Origin: DATCYX01 sp037444705
GTDB lineage: Bacteria > Chloroflexota > Anaerolineae > Anaerolineales > UBA4823
NCBI GenBank assembly: GCA_037444705.1
Contig: JBBILY010000143.1
Span: 1 to 8,327 of the forward strand
Direction: 5' to 3'
Length of the DNA: 8,327 nucleotides
Positions 1 to 7,318 of the stretch are shown piece by piece. The stretch's first letter is position 1. Each line of letters begins with the position of its first letter. The translations under genes and the position numbers were made by a program. The notes below the pieces were generated by a model, which was given only the letters and a program-made list of their open reading frames with translations, was not told the origin of the DNA and did no database searches.

Positions 1-41
1 CCGAAGAGGACCATTTTGATTCATTTGTCAAGGAACTTTGA
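1..41 (+). CDS. 3' end of an upstream gene (partial, unidentified)
   Basis: Reading from base 3, twelve codons (EEDHFDSFVKEL) precede a TGA at 39-41. The acidic, hydrophilic tail looks like a natural protein C-terminus. The alternative frame from base 1 stays open to a TGA at 130-132, but it runs straight through a good promoter-like sequence at 101-129 and has no recognisable motif, so I prefer the shorter frame. Far too little is visible to name the protein. If real, it is the gene just upstream of the glycosyltransferase on the same strand, about 150 bases away. Confidence 0.35.
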   Translation, partial: EEDHFDSFVKEL

Positions 42-100
42 GAAAGCCATCGGCGCAATGACCCAATCCGAACTCCGGCCTACCACTTTACACAACGGCA

Positions 101-129
101 TTGACTTCTTTACTGGTCTGACGTACTAT
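101..129 (+). promoter_or_regulatory. Candidate sigma70-type promoter for the GT4-yraN-miaA genes
   Basis: TTGACT at 101-106 matches the -35 consensus at 5 of 6 bases. A 17-base spacer separates it from TACTAT at 124-129, which matches the -10 consensus at 4 of 6. Transcription would start near 136 and give a leader of about 60 bases before the glycosyltransferase ATG. No operator or riboswitch fold is evident in that leader. Confidence 0.45.
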
Positions 130-194
130 TGAGGTGAAGAAATCCGAAGGAACATGATTGCCATGCATTCAAATGTCGAATTGAGGGTAATTGT

Positions 195-1397
195 ATGCGC
201 ATTGGCATGATGGCGGATGTCTATAAACCCCATATCAGTGGTGTCACGAACTATATTGCGTTAAACAAAAAATATCTGGAGAAACTTGGCCACGAGGTGT
301 ATGTCTTCACCTTTGGAGATGAAGACTACCCCAATGATGAGCCTAATATCATCCGATCTCCTGGCCTTCCCCTTTTAGACACCGGTTATTATCTCAGCCT
401 GCGCTATTCCCAACACGCCCAGGCACTTCTCCACACCATGGATGTGGTTCACGTGCATCATCCCTTCATCAGTGGGTCGCTGGCCTTACGCTACTGTCGC
501 CCAAGGCGGATACCCATTGTTTTCACCAATCACACGCGCTACGACCTGTATGCCCAGGCCTATGTGCCAATACTTGGCGACTTCATCGGCGAAACCGCCA
601 TGGCTACTTATTTACCCCTGTTCTGCCGCTATTGTGATCTGGTGATCGCTCCATCACCGGGTATTCGCCAGGTGTTACAAAATTTCGGGGTGGATACGCC
701 CATTGAAGTGATACCTAACGGTGTGGACATTAAGCCCTTTCGCCAAATCACGCCGAGTTCCTTGCGTCAATCGTTTGGTTTTTCTGCTGATGACGTGATC
801 TTAATTTATGTTGGGCGCCTCGGTCCGGAAAAAAATTTGTCTTTTTTGTTGCGCTCCTTTGCCGGCGCTGCATTGGCCTTTGATCATCTTCATCTGATGC
901 TTGTAGGAGATGGCCCAGAAGCCGATAACCTCAAGGATCGGGTGCAATACATGCAGTTAGAAACTCGCGTTCATTTCACCGGGATGGTACCTTACGAACA
1001 ATTGCCTGGCTACCTGACTCTGGCCGACGCCTTCGTCACCGCCTCAGTGACCGAAGTGCATCCGCTGTCCGTGATCGAAGCCATGGCCGCCGGTCTGCCG
1101 GTCTTGGGTATTCGCTCACCCGGAGTAGGAGACATTGTTGAAGATGGCGTCACCGGTTACCTGGCAGATCAAGAGGACCTGGCAGCCTTCACCGCCAAGA
1201 TGGTACGCCTCGTAACTGACCCGGTCAAACGGCGGGAAATGGGTCAAAAAGCCTATCAAGAGGCTGAAAAATATGCCATCGAAAACACAACCCAGTTAAT
1301 GATCGAACGCTATCAACAGGTCATCCAAAAAACGCGCGTTTCCTCTAACGGTTTTGGTGAACGCCTTAAACGCTATTTTCAGAAGTGGAGAGTTTGA
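195..1397 (+). CDS. GT4 family glycosyltransferase, probable glycolipid (diacylglycerol) glycosyltransferase
   Basis: This 400-residue protein has the two-Rossmann GT-B fold of retaining family GT4. The N-terminal acceptor domain opens with a short strand and a glycine-containing loop (PHISGVTNY, 12-20), as in GT4 enzymes. The segment TNHTRYDLYAQAYVP (111-125) resembles the HT-x-Y-x-x-Y region of diacylglycerol and monoglycosyl-diacylglycerol glucosyltransferases. The C-terminal donor domain has VIPNGVD (172-178), YVGRLGPEKNL (205-215, basic residues near the donor phosphates) and the EX7E motif with E287 and E295. There is no signal peptide or obvious membrane helix, so it probably works at the cytoplasmic membrane face. 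The start is ATG 195, with GAGGG at 183-187 seven bases upstream. It probably uses a nucleotide sugar to build glycolipid, but the acceptor is inferred. Mannosyltransferases such as PimB-like enzymes remain an alternative. It shares one base with the next gene. Confidence 0.85.
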   Translation: MRIGMMADVYKPHISGVTNYIALNKKYLEKLGHEVYVFTFGDEDYPNDEPNIIRSPGLPLLDTGYYLSLRYSQHAQALLHTMDVVHVHHPFISGSLALRYCRPRRIPIVFTNHTRYDLYAQAYVPILGDFIGETAMATYLPLFCRYCDLVIAPSPGIRQVLQNFGVDTPIEVIPNGVDIKPFRQITPSSLRQSFGFSADDVILIYVGRLGPEKNLSFLLRSFAGAALAFDHLHLMLVGDGPEADNLKDRVQYMQLETRVHFTGMVPYEQLPGYLTLADAFVTASVTEVHPLSVIEAMAAGLPVLGIRSPGVGDIVEDGVTGYLADQEDLAAFTAKMVRLVTDPVKRREMGQKAYQEAEKYAIENTTQLMIERYQQVIQKTRVSSNGFGERLKRYFQKWRV

Positions 1398-1756
1398 TGG
1401 CCTCAAAAAAGGGGTTGGGACAATGGGGTGAAGCCCTGGCTGCGGATTACCTGAAGCAGTTGGGCTACGCCATTCTGGAGCGTAATGTTCGCACCCCATA
1501 CGGTGAAATTGACTTGATTGCCCAGGATTCAGGCGAGTTGGTCTTCGTAGAGGTCAAAACTCGCGCCTCGTCCAGCTTGGGTCCCCCTGAAATTGCCATC
1601 ACCTCTCGCAAACAGGAACACATCCTATCAGCAGCCCAGGCTTATTTGCAGAGCCATCCCCATCTGGAAGGGAACTGGCGGGTGGACGTCATCGCTATCC
1701 AACGCCTTTCCGATCAACAACCCCAAATTACCCACTTTGAGAACGTATTTACATAA
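1397..1756 (+). CDS. yraN: YraN/UPF0102 family endonuclease-fold protein
   Basis: This 119-residue protein is typical in length for UPF0102, which has a PD-(D/E)XK restriction-endonuclease-like fold and no firmly assigned physiological role. Family marks are KGLGQWGEALAADYL (5-19), YGEIDLIA (35-42, with E37 and D39) and the core strand VFVEVKTR (49-56, with E52 and K54). E37, D39, E52 and K54 would form the metal-dependent active site. The start is taken as ATG 1397, whose A is the last base of the upstream TGA. GGAG at 1387-1390 sits six bases before it. A GTG at 1385 would add four residues but would itself overlap that ribosome site. In many bacteria yraN lies among DNA-processing or tRNA/rRNA-modification genes; here it sits between a glycosyltransferase and miaA. 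The tight overlap implies translational coupling. Confidence 0.9.
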   Translation: MASKKGLGQWGEALAADYLKQLGYAILERNVRTPYGEIDLIAQDSGELVFVEVKTRASSSLGPPEIAITSRKQEHILSAAQAYLQSHPHLEGNWRVDVIAIQRLSDQQPQITHFENVFT

Positions 1757-1786
1757 CCCCCATTGTGAGAGCGCACCTTACTACCT

Positions 1787-2719
1787 ATGGGCGAGCAACG
1801 CCTTCCCTTGATCGTTATCCTCGGACCAACAGCAGTGGGCAAAACCGAGATCGCCATCCAACTCGCAAAGCGCCTGAATGGGGAGATCGTCTCTGCCGAT
1901 TCGCGCCTCTTTTACCGCGGGATGGACATTGGCACTGCTAAACCGACCCTGGAAGAACGCCAGCGTGTGCCCCACCATCTGATTGACGTGGCTGACCCAG
2001 ACCAAGTCTGGAGTCTGGCGCTTTTCCAGCGTGAGGCGCGGCGCATCATCAGCCAGATTCACGCCCGATCTCACCTTCCCTTCCTAGTAGGAGGCACTGG
2101 ACAGTACATCCGGGCTGTGATTGAAGGTTGGCAGGTGCCAGAGTCAGCTCCTAACCCGCAACTTCGGCAGGCATTAGAGCGCTGGGCAAGCCAGGTTTCG
2201 CCTCAAGGCTTACATGCCCGTCTCGCCATTTTAGACCCACAGGCTGCCGCTAACATTGACCCACGCAATCTGCGCCGTGTGGTGCGCGCCTTAGAGGTGA
2301 TTTTGAGCAGCGGGAAGCGCTTCTCTGCCCAACGACAGCGGGCTCCTTCCCCCTATCGTTTGCTTCAATTAGGCCTCTCTCGCCCCAGGGCAGAACTCTA
2401 CCAGCGCATTGACGCCCGCATCCAGTCTATGCTTCAAGCCGGTTTCGTCGAAGAGGTGCGCACCCTTCTGCAGCAGGGTTACGCCCCCGACCTGCCCACC
2501 ATGTCTGCGATTGGCTATCGCGAGATCGTGCTCTATTTGCAAGGGGAACTTAGTTTGGAGGAAGCGGTAGCACAAATCAAACGCCGCACCCGCATCTTTG
2601 TCCGCCATCAGGCTAACTGGTTCAAACCCGACGATCCTGATATCCACTGGTTTAAGGTGGGGCCAGACACAGTGGACCAGATGGAATCTTTAATCCGTCA
2701 GTGGATAGAAGAAAAATAG
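1787..2719 (+). CDS. miaA: tRNA dimethylallyltransferase (tRNA A37 isopentenyltransferase)
   Basis: MiaA transfers the dimethylallyl group of DMAPP to N6 of A37 in tRNAs reading UNN codons, giving i6A, which MiaB can later methylthiolate. At 310 residues it is full length. Visible motifs are the P-loop GPTAVGKT (13-20), SADSRLFYRGMDIGTAKP (36-53, with catalytic-region D38), VGGTGQYIRA (101-110), DPRNLRRVVRALE (158-170) and the C-terminal TMSAIGYREI (238-247). A basic tRNA-contact stretch KRRTRIFVRHQANWF (265-279) follows. No good Shine-Dalgarno precedes ATG 1787, and no in-frame alternative start exists in the 30-base gap after yraN, so initiation may rely on coupling or on an AU-rich, unstructured leader. 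It is the last gene of the + strand block and converges on the creatininase-family gene. Confidence 0.97.
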   Translation: MGEQRLPLIVILGPTAVGKTEIAIQLAKRLNGEIVSADSRLFYRGMDIGTAKPTLEERQRVPHHLIDVADPDQVWSLALFQREARRIISQIHARSHLPFLVGGTGQYIRAVIEGWQVPESAPNPQLRQALERWASQVSPQGLHARLAILDPQAAANIDPRNLRRVVRALEVILSSGKRFSAQRQRAPSPYRLLQLGLSRPRAELYQRIDARIQSMLQAGFVEEVRTLLQQGYAPDLPTMSAIGYREIVLYLQGELSLEEAVAQIKRRTRIFVRHQANWFKPDDPDIHWFKVGPDTVDQMESLIRQWIEEK

Positions 2720-2720
2720 C

Positions 2721-2741
2721 CCCCTGGGGATAATCCTGGGG
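2721..2741. terminator. Weak hairpin in the convergent gap, possible bidirectional terminator
   Basis: The 34-base gap between the miaA stop and the opposing stop contains CCCCTGG (2721-2727) and CCTGGGG (2735-2741). They can form six G-C pairs around a T-T mismatch with a seven-base loop. The position between two converging stops suits a shared terminator. Neither side has a proper T-tract, so it is at best a poor intrinsic terminator, and Rho may do the work. Confidence 0.3.
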
Positions 2742-2753
2742 ACCGTGAGAGCC

Positions 2754-3437
2754 TTACTCAAAGCGCAACAATTGGAGCACATCTGCCAAGCAGGCCGCAA
2801 ACAACTCATCCATCACCGCCTGGCTGGCTTGATAAGGGCCACCAAACGAGCCATCGCCATAGACCTGGCGCGCTTCACGGGCGCTCAATAGCCCTGCTAC
2901 GCGCGGTGGCGCTTTCTCATCCTGAGGCAATTCCCCTACTCGCGTAAACGCAAAAGCCTCCAACCAATTCGCATGCGAAGGTTTCAATTCGTATTTTTGC
3001 GCCACTTGCTCCACACTGCTTGAAGTCCACCAGGAATACCAGGCCAGGCGCAACCCTGGCAGGCGGTTGGCAAGTTCATAAAGGCGAGCGCGTGCCGCTT
3101 CATTGCCGCCATGACCGTTCAAGAATAGTATGCGGCGGAAACCCTGGTGATAGGCCGATTGCACCACATCCTCAATCAAATTGAGCAGCGTTTCAACTCT
3201 CAGGCTTAGAGTTCCGGGGAACTCCAAAAAGTAGGGCGATACACCAAAATTTAGCGGCGGAGCCACCAAAACCCCACTGCGCTGGCTGGCTGCATCGGCT
3301 AACGCCTGGGGGATTTTAACATCGGTCAGCAGGCTCAGGTAGCCATGCTGCTCACAAGCGCCTAAGACGACCATCAGGCGGTCATCGTTTTCTAAGTATT
3401 GCTCGAGATCCATCCAATTTAATTCTTCTAAACGCAC
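2754..3437 (-). CDS. Creatininase family metal-dependent amidohydrolase, substrate unknown
   Basis: This 227-residue protein is slightly short for the creatininase superfamily, which includes creatininase, the archaeal FAPy deformylase ArfB and mycofactocin MftE. These enzymes hydrolyse or cleave amide-type bonds with a two-metal centre. The first metal motif is GACEQHGYLSLLTD (26-39), giving E29, H31 and D39. The second is NGHGGN (107-112), giving H109. HANWLEAF (155-162) stands where many members have HAGExETS; it keeps H155 and E160. All expected metal ligands therefore look present, but the flanking residues are divergent. PLNFGVSPYFLEFPGTLSL (61-79) is also family-like. The start is GTG 3437, with AGGAG (3444-3448) six bases upstream. 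It follows leuS by only 21 bases, so the two are very likely cotranscribed. A role in leucine metabolism is not shown by sequence. It has no signal peptide. Confidence 0.85.
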   Translation of the reverse strand: MRLEELNWMDLEQYLENDDRLMVVLGACEQHGYLSLLTDVKIPQALADAASQRSGVLVAPPLNFGVSPYFLEFPGTLSLRVETLLNLIEDVVQSAYHQGFRRILFLNGHGGNEAARARLYELANRLPGLRLAWYSWWTSSSVEQVAQKYELKPSHANWLEAFAFTRVGELPQDEKAPPRVAGLLSAREARQVYGDGSFGGPYQASQAVMDELFAACLADVLQLLRFE

Positions 3438-3458
3438 ACTTAACTCCTGAGACGCAGC

Positions 3459-5927
3459 CTAGACTACGATGTTGACCAATCTCCCTGGCACTACCACGAC
3501 CTTACCTGGGGCCCTGTTTCCCAGGAACTTCTGTACGACCGGACTGGCCAAGGCTGCCGCTTTGGCTTCCTCTTCGCCAATGTTAGCCGGCACCAAAATC
3601 CGATCCCTCACTTTTCCGTTCACCTGAACCACCAGCGTAATCTGTTCTTCGGCAGCCGCAGCCTCATCTACCTCTGGCCAGGGCTGATTATGGACCGAAT
3701 AAGGCTTGCCCAGAATCGCCCACAGTTCTTCGGCGATGTGCGGGGTCACCGGTGCCATCATGCGCAGATAGATATCTACTGCTTCTTCCCACTCTGGTGT
3801 GCCCCAGGCGCCCTGTTCACGCGCCTTGGCCATCTCGTTGAGCAACTCCATCATGCTGGAGATGATGGTATTAAACTCAAAGTTCTTAAAGTCTCGGGTT
3901 ACGCTCTTTAACGTCTGATGCACTTTGCGGCGTAAGGCGCGCAATACCTGTGGAGAGGCATCACCTTTGGCTGGCGGGGTGGTCATGATCGTCCACACAC
4001 GCCGCACCCAACGCGCCGTGCCTTCGATACCGCTGCTATTCCAGGGCCCTCCCATATCCCATCGAGCAAAAAACATCAGGTAAGCCCGTACTGTATCTGC
4101 ACCATAGCGATTCACCAGGTCATCCGGGGCAACCACATTGCCACGGCTCTTGGACATCTTCTCCGAATCCTCGCCCAACACGATCCCCTGATTGCGCAAC
4201 TGAAGCATTGGCTCTGGACCTTTGACGATGCCCATGTCGCGGCAGGCTTTATGGAAAAAGCGGGTATAGATCAAATGCATGGTTGCATGCTCGATCCCAC
4301 CCGTATAGGTATCCACTGGCATCCAGTAGTCATATTCTGCAGGGTCAAATGGGCCTTTATCATAATGGGGGCTTAAATAGCGCAAGTGATACCAGGACGA
4401 GCACATGAAGGTATCCATGGTATCCGTTTCCCGTTCGGCTTTGCGCCCACAAATGGGGCAGGTGGTGAACTTCCAGGTGGGGTGGAGTTTGAGCGGCGAT
4501 TCGCCCGTAGGCAACCACTCGACATCCTCAGGCAACAACACCGGCAATTGATCTTCAGGAACATCCACAGCCCCATGTTCCGTACAATAGATGATCGGGA
4601 TTGGCGCACCCCAATATCGTTGACGCGAAATCAGCCAATCGCGCAAGCGATAGTTAACCGCGCGTTTGCCCAAGCCCAATTCCTCCAGATAGGCAATGCT
4701 GGCGTCGAAGGCTTGATCCCCTGGCGTACCGCTCAGCGCCCCAGAATTGACCATGGTTCCGAAGGCGGGCACAGCCGCGTTCATCGTAGCCCCATCCAAA
4801 GCCGGCATATCCTGCGGCTGGATGACAACCCGCACCTCCAGCCCATATTTACGGGCGAATTCAAAATCGCGTTGATCATGGGCAGGGACTGCCATAATCG
4901 CCCCTGTGCCATAGGTCATGAGCACGTAATCGGCAATCCAGATCGGGATGCGCTCGTTATTCACCGGGTTAATTGCATATGCCCCCGTGAAGACCCCTGT
5001 TTTCTCCCGATCAACGGCCTCTCGCTGAATTTCAGATTGGCGCGCGGCTTGCAAGACATAGGCTTCCACTGCCGCCCGATATTCAGGATGGGTGATTTTA
5101 GCCACCAACGGATGCTCAGGCGCCAAAACCATGAAGGTTGCTCCCCATAAAGTGTCTGGACGCGTGGTGAATACCGTCAAGCGGGTTTCTTCAGGGGATA
5201 ACCCCGCCTCATCCACCAAGAAGTGCACTTCGGCACCCTCGGAGCGACCAATCCAGTTCGTTTGCAATAACCGCACCCGCTCCGGCCAATCCAGGTGAGA
5301 GAAGTCCAGCAACTCTTCAGCGTACTTGGTTATGCGGAAAAACCACTGCTCCAGTTCTCTCTTGATCACAGGCGTGCCACAACGTTCACAATGGCGATCC
5401 TCACCCACAACCTGCTCACGCGCCAGGGTGGTATTGCACGAAGGGCACCAATCCACCGGGGCCATCTTGCGGTATGCCAGCCCATGTTTATGCAATTGGA
5501 TGAAGAACCACTGCGTCCAGCGGTAATACTCAGGGTCGGATGAAATGGCTTCCCGCCGCCAGTCGAACATGGCGCCCATGCTCTTGAGTTGCCTCCGCAT
5601 GCGCTCGATATTGGCGTAGGTCCACTCTTTGGGATGGATGCCATGCTTGATCGCCGCATTCTCGGCTGGCAATCCAAACGCATCGAATCCCATAGGGAAG
5701 AGCACGTTATAGCCACGCATCCGCATGAAGCGCGCCCGAGCGTCGGAGGGCGTCATGGCATACCAGTGCCCAATGTGCAGGTCGCCGGATGGATAAGGTA
5801 GCATGGTCAAAGCATAATGCTTCGGCCGAGAATAATCTATGTTGGCGTGATACAGACCATCCGCCTCCCAGCGCGCCTGCCATTTCGGTTCGATTGCAGC
5901 AGGGTTGTATACAGGAATGTCGCTCAT
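3459..5927 (-). CDS. leuS: Leucyl-tRNA synthetase
   Basis: LeuRS is a class Ia synthetase that activates leucine with ATP and attaches it to tRNA-Leu in the cytoplasm. At 822 residues it is full bacterial length. Key sites are PYPSGDLHIGHWYA (44-57, HIGH at 51-54) and a zinc-type site CPSC...CERC (C161, C164, C180, C183). The CP1 editing domain has TTRPDTL (254-260) and VPAHDQRDFEFA (347-358, with D351). Further marks are LISRQRYWG (432-440), CPIC (490-493), the catalytic-core SSWYHLRY (510-517) and EKMSKSRGN (589-597, KMSKS at 590-594). After the anticodon-binding helices, a C-terminal domain carries VQVNGKVRDRILVP (767-780). The editing site appears intact, so hydrolysis of mischarged tRNA is expected. 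ATG 5927 is preceded by GGAG (5936-5933) five bases upstream. It lies 67 bases behind ilvE and 21 before the creatininase-family gene, and is probably under the upstream Leu T-box. Confidence 0.99.
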   Translation of the reverse strand: MSDIPVYNPAAIEPKWQARWEADGLYHANIDYSRPKHYALTMLPYPSGDLHIGHWYAMTPSDARARFMRMRGYNVLFPMGFDAFGLPAENAAIKHGIHPKEWTYANIERMRRQLKSMGAMFDWRREAISSDPEYYRWTQWFFIQLHKHGLAYRKMAPVDWCPSCNTTLAREQVVGEDRHCERCGTPVIKRELEQWFFRITKYAEELLDFSHLDWPERVRLLQTNWIGRSEGAEVHFLVDEAGLSPEETRLTVFTTRPDTLWGATFMVLAPEHPLVAKITHPEYRAAVEAYVLQAARQSEIQREAVDREKTGVFTGAYAINPVNNERIPIWIADYVLMTYGTGAIMAVPAHDQRDFEFARKYGLEVRVVIQPQDMPALDGATMNAAVPAFGTMVNSGALSGTPGDQAFDASIAYLEELGLGKRAVNYRLRDWLISRQRYWGAPIPIIYCTEHGAVDVPEDQLPVLLPEDVEWLPTGESPLKLHPTWKFTTCPICGRKAERETDTMDTFMCSSWYHLRYLSPHYDKGPFDPAEYDYWMPVDTYTGGIEHATMHLIYTRFFHKACRDMGIVKGPEPMLQLRNQGIVLGEDSEKMSKSRGNVVAPDDLVNRYGADTVRAYLMFFARWDMGGPWNSSGIEGTARWVRRVWTIMTTPPAKGDASPQVLRALRRKVHQTLKSVTRDFKNFEFNTIISSMMELLNEMAKAREQGAWGTPEWEEAVDIYLRMMAPVTPHIAEELWAILGKPYSVHNQPWPEVDEAAAAEEQITLVVQVNGKVRDRILVPANIGEEEAKAAALASPVVQKFLGNRAPGKVVVVPGRLVNIVV

Positions 5928-5961
5928 GTTTACTCCGATCTCTTACCCGCAGGATGACTAA

Positions 5962-5967
5962 ATTATA
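5962..5967 (-). promoter_or_regulatory. Candidate internal -10 element ahead of leuS
   Basis: The 67-base gap between ilvE and leuS contains a perfect TATAAT on the minus strand, read 5967 to 5962, about 34 bases before the leuS ATG. Nothing close to TTGACA lies 16-18 bases upstream, and there is no extended TG motif, so this may be chance in an AT-rich patch. If used, it would give leuS T-box-independent basal expression. Confidence 0.25.
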
Positions 5968-5994
5968 TCCGCTTGAATGGCAAAGTTGCTCAGC

Positions 5995-6930
5995 CTATCC
6001 ATGAACCTGATTGACAAAAGTGAGCCATCCATGTCTATCCGGCTTTTTGCCGGTGACAATCCCAAAGAATTCATCCTGGATCGCCCTGGTCACCTCGCCG
6101 CGAGTCCCATTGCCGATCTTGATCCGATCCACCGAGCGCACCGGGGTGATCTCAGCTGCTGTCCCGGTAAAAAAGATTTCATCCGCCAGATAGAGCATCT
6201 CGCGCGGGATCATCTGTTCTCGCACTTCATAGCCTAATTCTCGGGCTAAAGTAACCACAAAGTCGCGGGTGATTCCCATTAACACCGAAGCCCCAACTGG
6301 AGGTGTGTACAACACACCTCGATAGACTACAAAGACATTTTCACCACTACCTTCGCTCACAAAACCCTGGATATCTAGAGCAATCCCTTCCACATACCCA
6401 TTATCCACGGCCTCCATGGCGATCAATTGTGAGTTCAGGTAGTTACCCCCTGCTTTGGACATGGGCATAAAGGTATCCGGCGCCATGCGCCGCCAGGAAC
6501 TAACCATCACATCCACGCCTTGTTCGGTGGCTTCCTCACCCAGATAACGTCCCCATTCAAAGGTGATGATGGTTACCTCGGTCGGACAGTTTCTACTATC
6601 CAGGCTGAAAGATCCCGAGCCGCGAAAGATCAAGGGGCGAATATAACACGAATCATGCCCGTTGCGCCGCACCGCTTCAATGCAAGCCTGCGAGATTTGT
6701 TGGGGGGAAAACGGCACCTCCATGCGCACCAGGCGGCACGAATCAAACAGGCGGCGAATATGAGCGTTCAAGCCCAAAATGGCCGGCCCAGCAGGCGTTG
6801 GGTAAGCGCGCATCCCCTCGAATGCGCTGGAGCCATAGTGCAGAGCGTGGGTGGTCACGTGGACGCGGGCCTCATCCCATGGGATGAATTCTCCGTTGTA
6901 CCAGATCCATTGCGCTTTTGGTATTGGCAT
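5995..6930 (-). CDS. ilvE: Branched-chain amino acid aminotransferase (class IV)
   Basis: This PLP enzyme transfers amino groups between glutamate and the keto acids of leucine, isoleucine and valine; it is the last step of their synthesis and the first of their breakdown. It is 311 residues, close to the usual length. Fold-type IV marks are HALHYGSSAFEGMRAY (28-43), RRLFDSC (59-65), the PLP lysine K159 in SKAGGNYLNSQL (158-169), EGSGENVF (193-200, E193 near the pyridine nitrogen) and FFTGTAAEITPV (253-264). The start is ATG 6930, because GGAGGTG (6941-6935) lies four bases before it and the N-terminus MPIPKAQWIWYNGE aligns with the family. A longer reading frame to 7098 would run through the T-box leader and is rejected. 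It is the first gene of the ilvE-leuS operon, so attenuation by the leader should act on it directly. Confidence 0.96.
   Translation of the reverse strand: MPIPKAQWIWYNGEFIPWDEARVHVTTHALHYGSSAFEGMRAYPTPAGPAILGLNAHIRRLFDSCRLVRMEVPFSPQQISQACIEAVRRNGHDSCYIRPLIFRGSGSFSLDSRNCPTEVTIITFEWGRYLGEEATEQGVDVMVSSWRRMAPDTFMPMSKAGGNYLNSQLIAMEAVDNGYVEGIALDIQGFVSEGSGENVFVVYRGVLYTPPVGASVLMGITRDFVVTLARELGYEVREQMIPREMLYLADEIFFTGTAAEITPVRSVDRIKIGNGTRGEVTRAIQDEFFGIVTGKKPDRHGWLTFVNQVHG
6300..6320. repeat. Perfect 9-bp inverted repeat inside ilvE
   Basis: Bases 6300-6308 and 6312-6320 are perfect reverse complements around the three-base spacer ACA. The site lies within codons for about residues 204-210 (RGVLYTP) of IlvE. 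In RNA it would be a tight hairpin. No T-tract follows on either strand, and no second copy is seen in the window. It may simply reflect codon choice. Confidence 0.6.
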
Positions 6931-7008
6931 CTCACACCTCCAAACGAATAAAGACATCCTTTCATCTACAACACGCGATGTAGACTCAGCCTGTCCAAAG
7001 CGTATAAA

Positions 7009-7039
7009 CGAAAATCCCTTCGCCATCAGGGACGAAGGG
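7009..7039 (-). terminator. T-box regulated intrinsic terminator
   Basis: CCCUUCG (7039-7033) pairs perfectly with CGAAGGG (7022-7016), followed by AUUUUCG. The CCCU at 7039-7036 is also the 3' arm of the antiterminator, pairing with AGGG 7059-7056, so the two structures exclude each other as the T-box mechanism requires. The T-tract is interrupted (ATTTTCGTTT), so termination may be leaky. Confidence 0.85.
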
Positions 7040-7206
7040 TTGCTCCGCGGTACCACCCTGCTTGCCCCAGGGTTGGATTCTAGGGTTATTGAGCCCATTT
7101 GAGATCCGAACCCATGGAGGCCGCTTAGATGCGCATTAACGGGCGCAACCCGTCACCGGCTACTCCAGGTTCACCGATGAGGCTTACCCCGTTTGGGGTG
7201 GCAGGC

Positions 7207-7209
7207 GAG
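7207..7209 (-). other. T-box specifier codon CUC (Leu)
   Basis: The trinucleotide sits directly after the loop-E GAA and just above the perfect GGCAGG/CCUGCC helix, the position occupied by the specifier in characterised T-boxes. It agrees with the downstream genes ilvE and leuS. Another CUC at 7224-7222 lies in the arm of an inserted hairpin and is not in the loop. Confidence 0.8.
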
Positions 7210-7318
7210 TTCGGCCCTGGTGAGAACACTGTGCTCTGTGGGCACCTTGCCGGGCTTCCACCTCGCTCTCCCGGCTCGCTGACAGATGGCTTACTACTCC
7301 TGCCTTAGCCTTAGGCTC

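Noticed and set aside
1..132. Alternative upstream frame from base 1 to TGA 130-132
   Set aside because: It has no motif and reads through a promoter-like element; the frame ending at 41 looks more like a real C-terminus.
154..210. 18-codon frame (MIAMHSNVELRVIVCALA) with AAGG just upstream, overlapping the glycosyltransferase start
   Set aside because: The SD spacing is too short, the peptide has no regulatory codon run, and the glycosyltransferase has its own SD. Coupling by it cannot be excluded but is not supported.
1385..1396. GTG start adding four residues to YraN
   Set aside because: ATG 1397 has GGAG at correct spacing; the GTG overlaps that site and the extra residues are not family-like.
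4386..5150. 254-codon open frame on the + strand
   Set aside because: It lies wholly antisense to leuS, has no recognisable domain, and mirrors the codon bias of the real gene.
6931..7098. 56-residue N-terminal extension of IlvE
   Set aside because: It would translate the T-box, its terminator and the untranslated leader. ATG 6930 has a GGAGGTG site and a family-like N-terminus.
7222..7224. Second CUC as specifier
   Set aside because: It is paired in an inserted hairpin and lacks the preceding GAA opposite AGUA.
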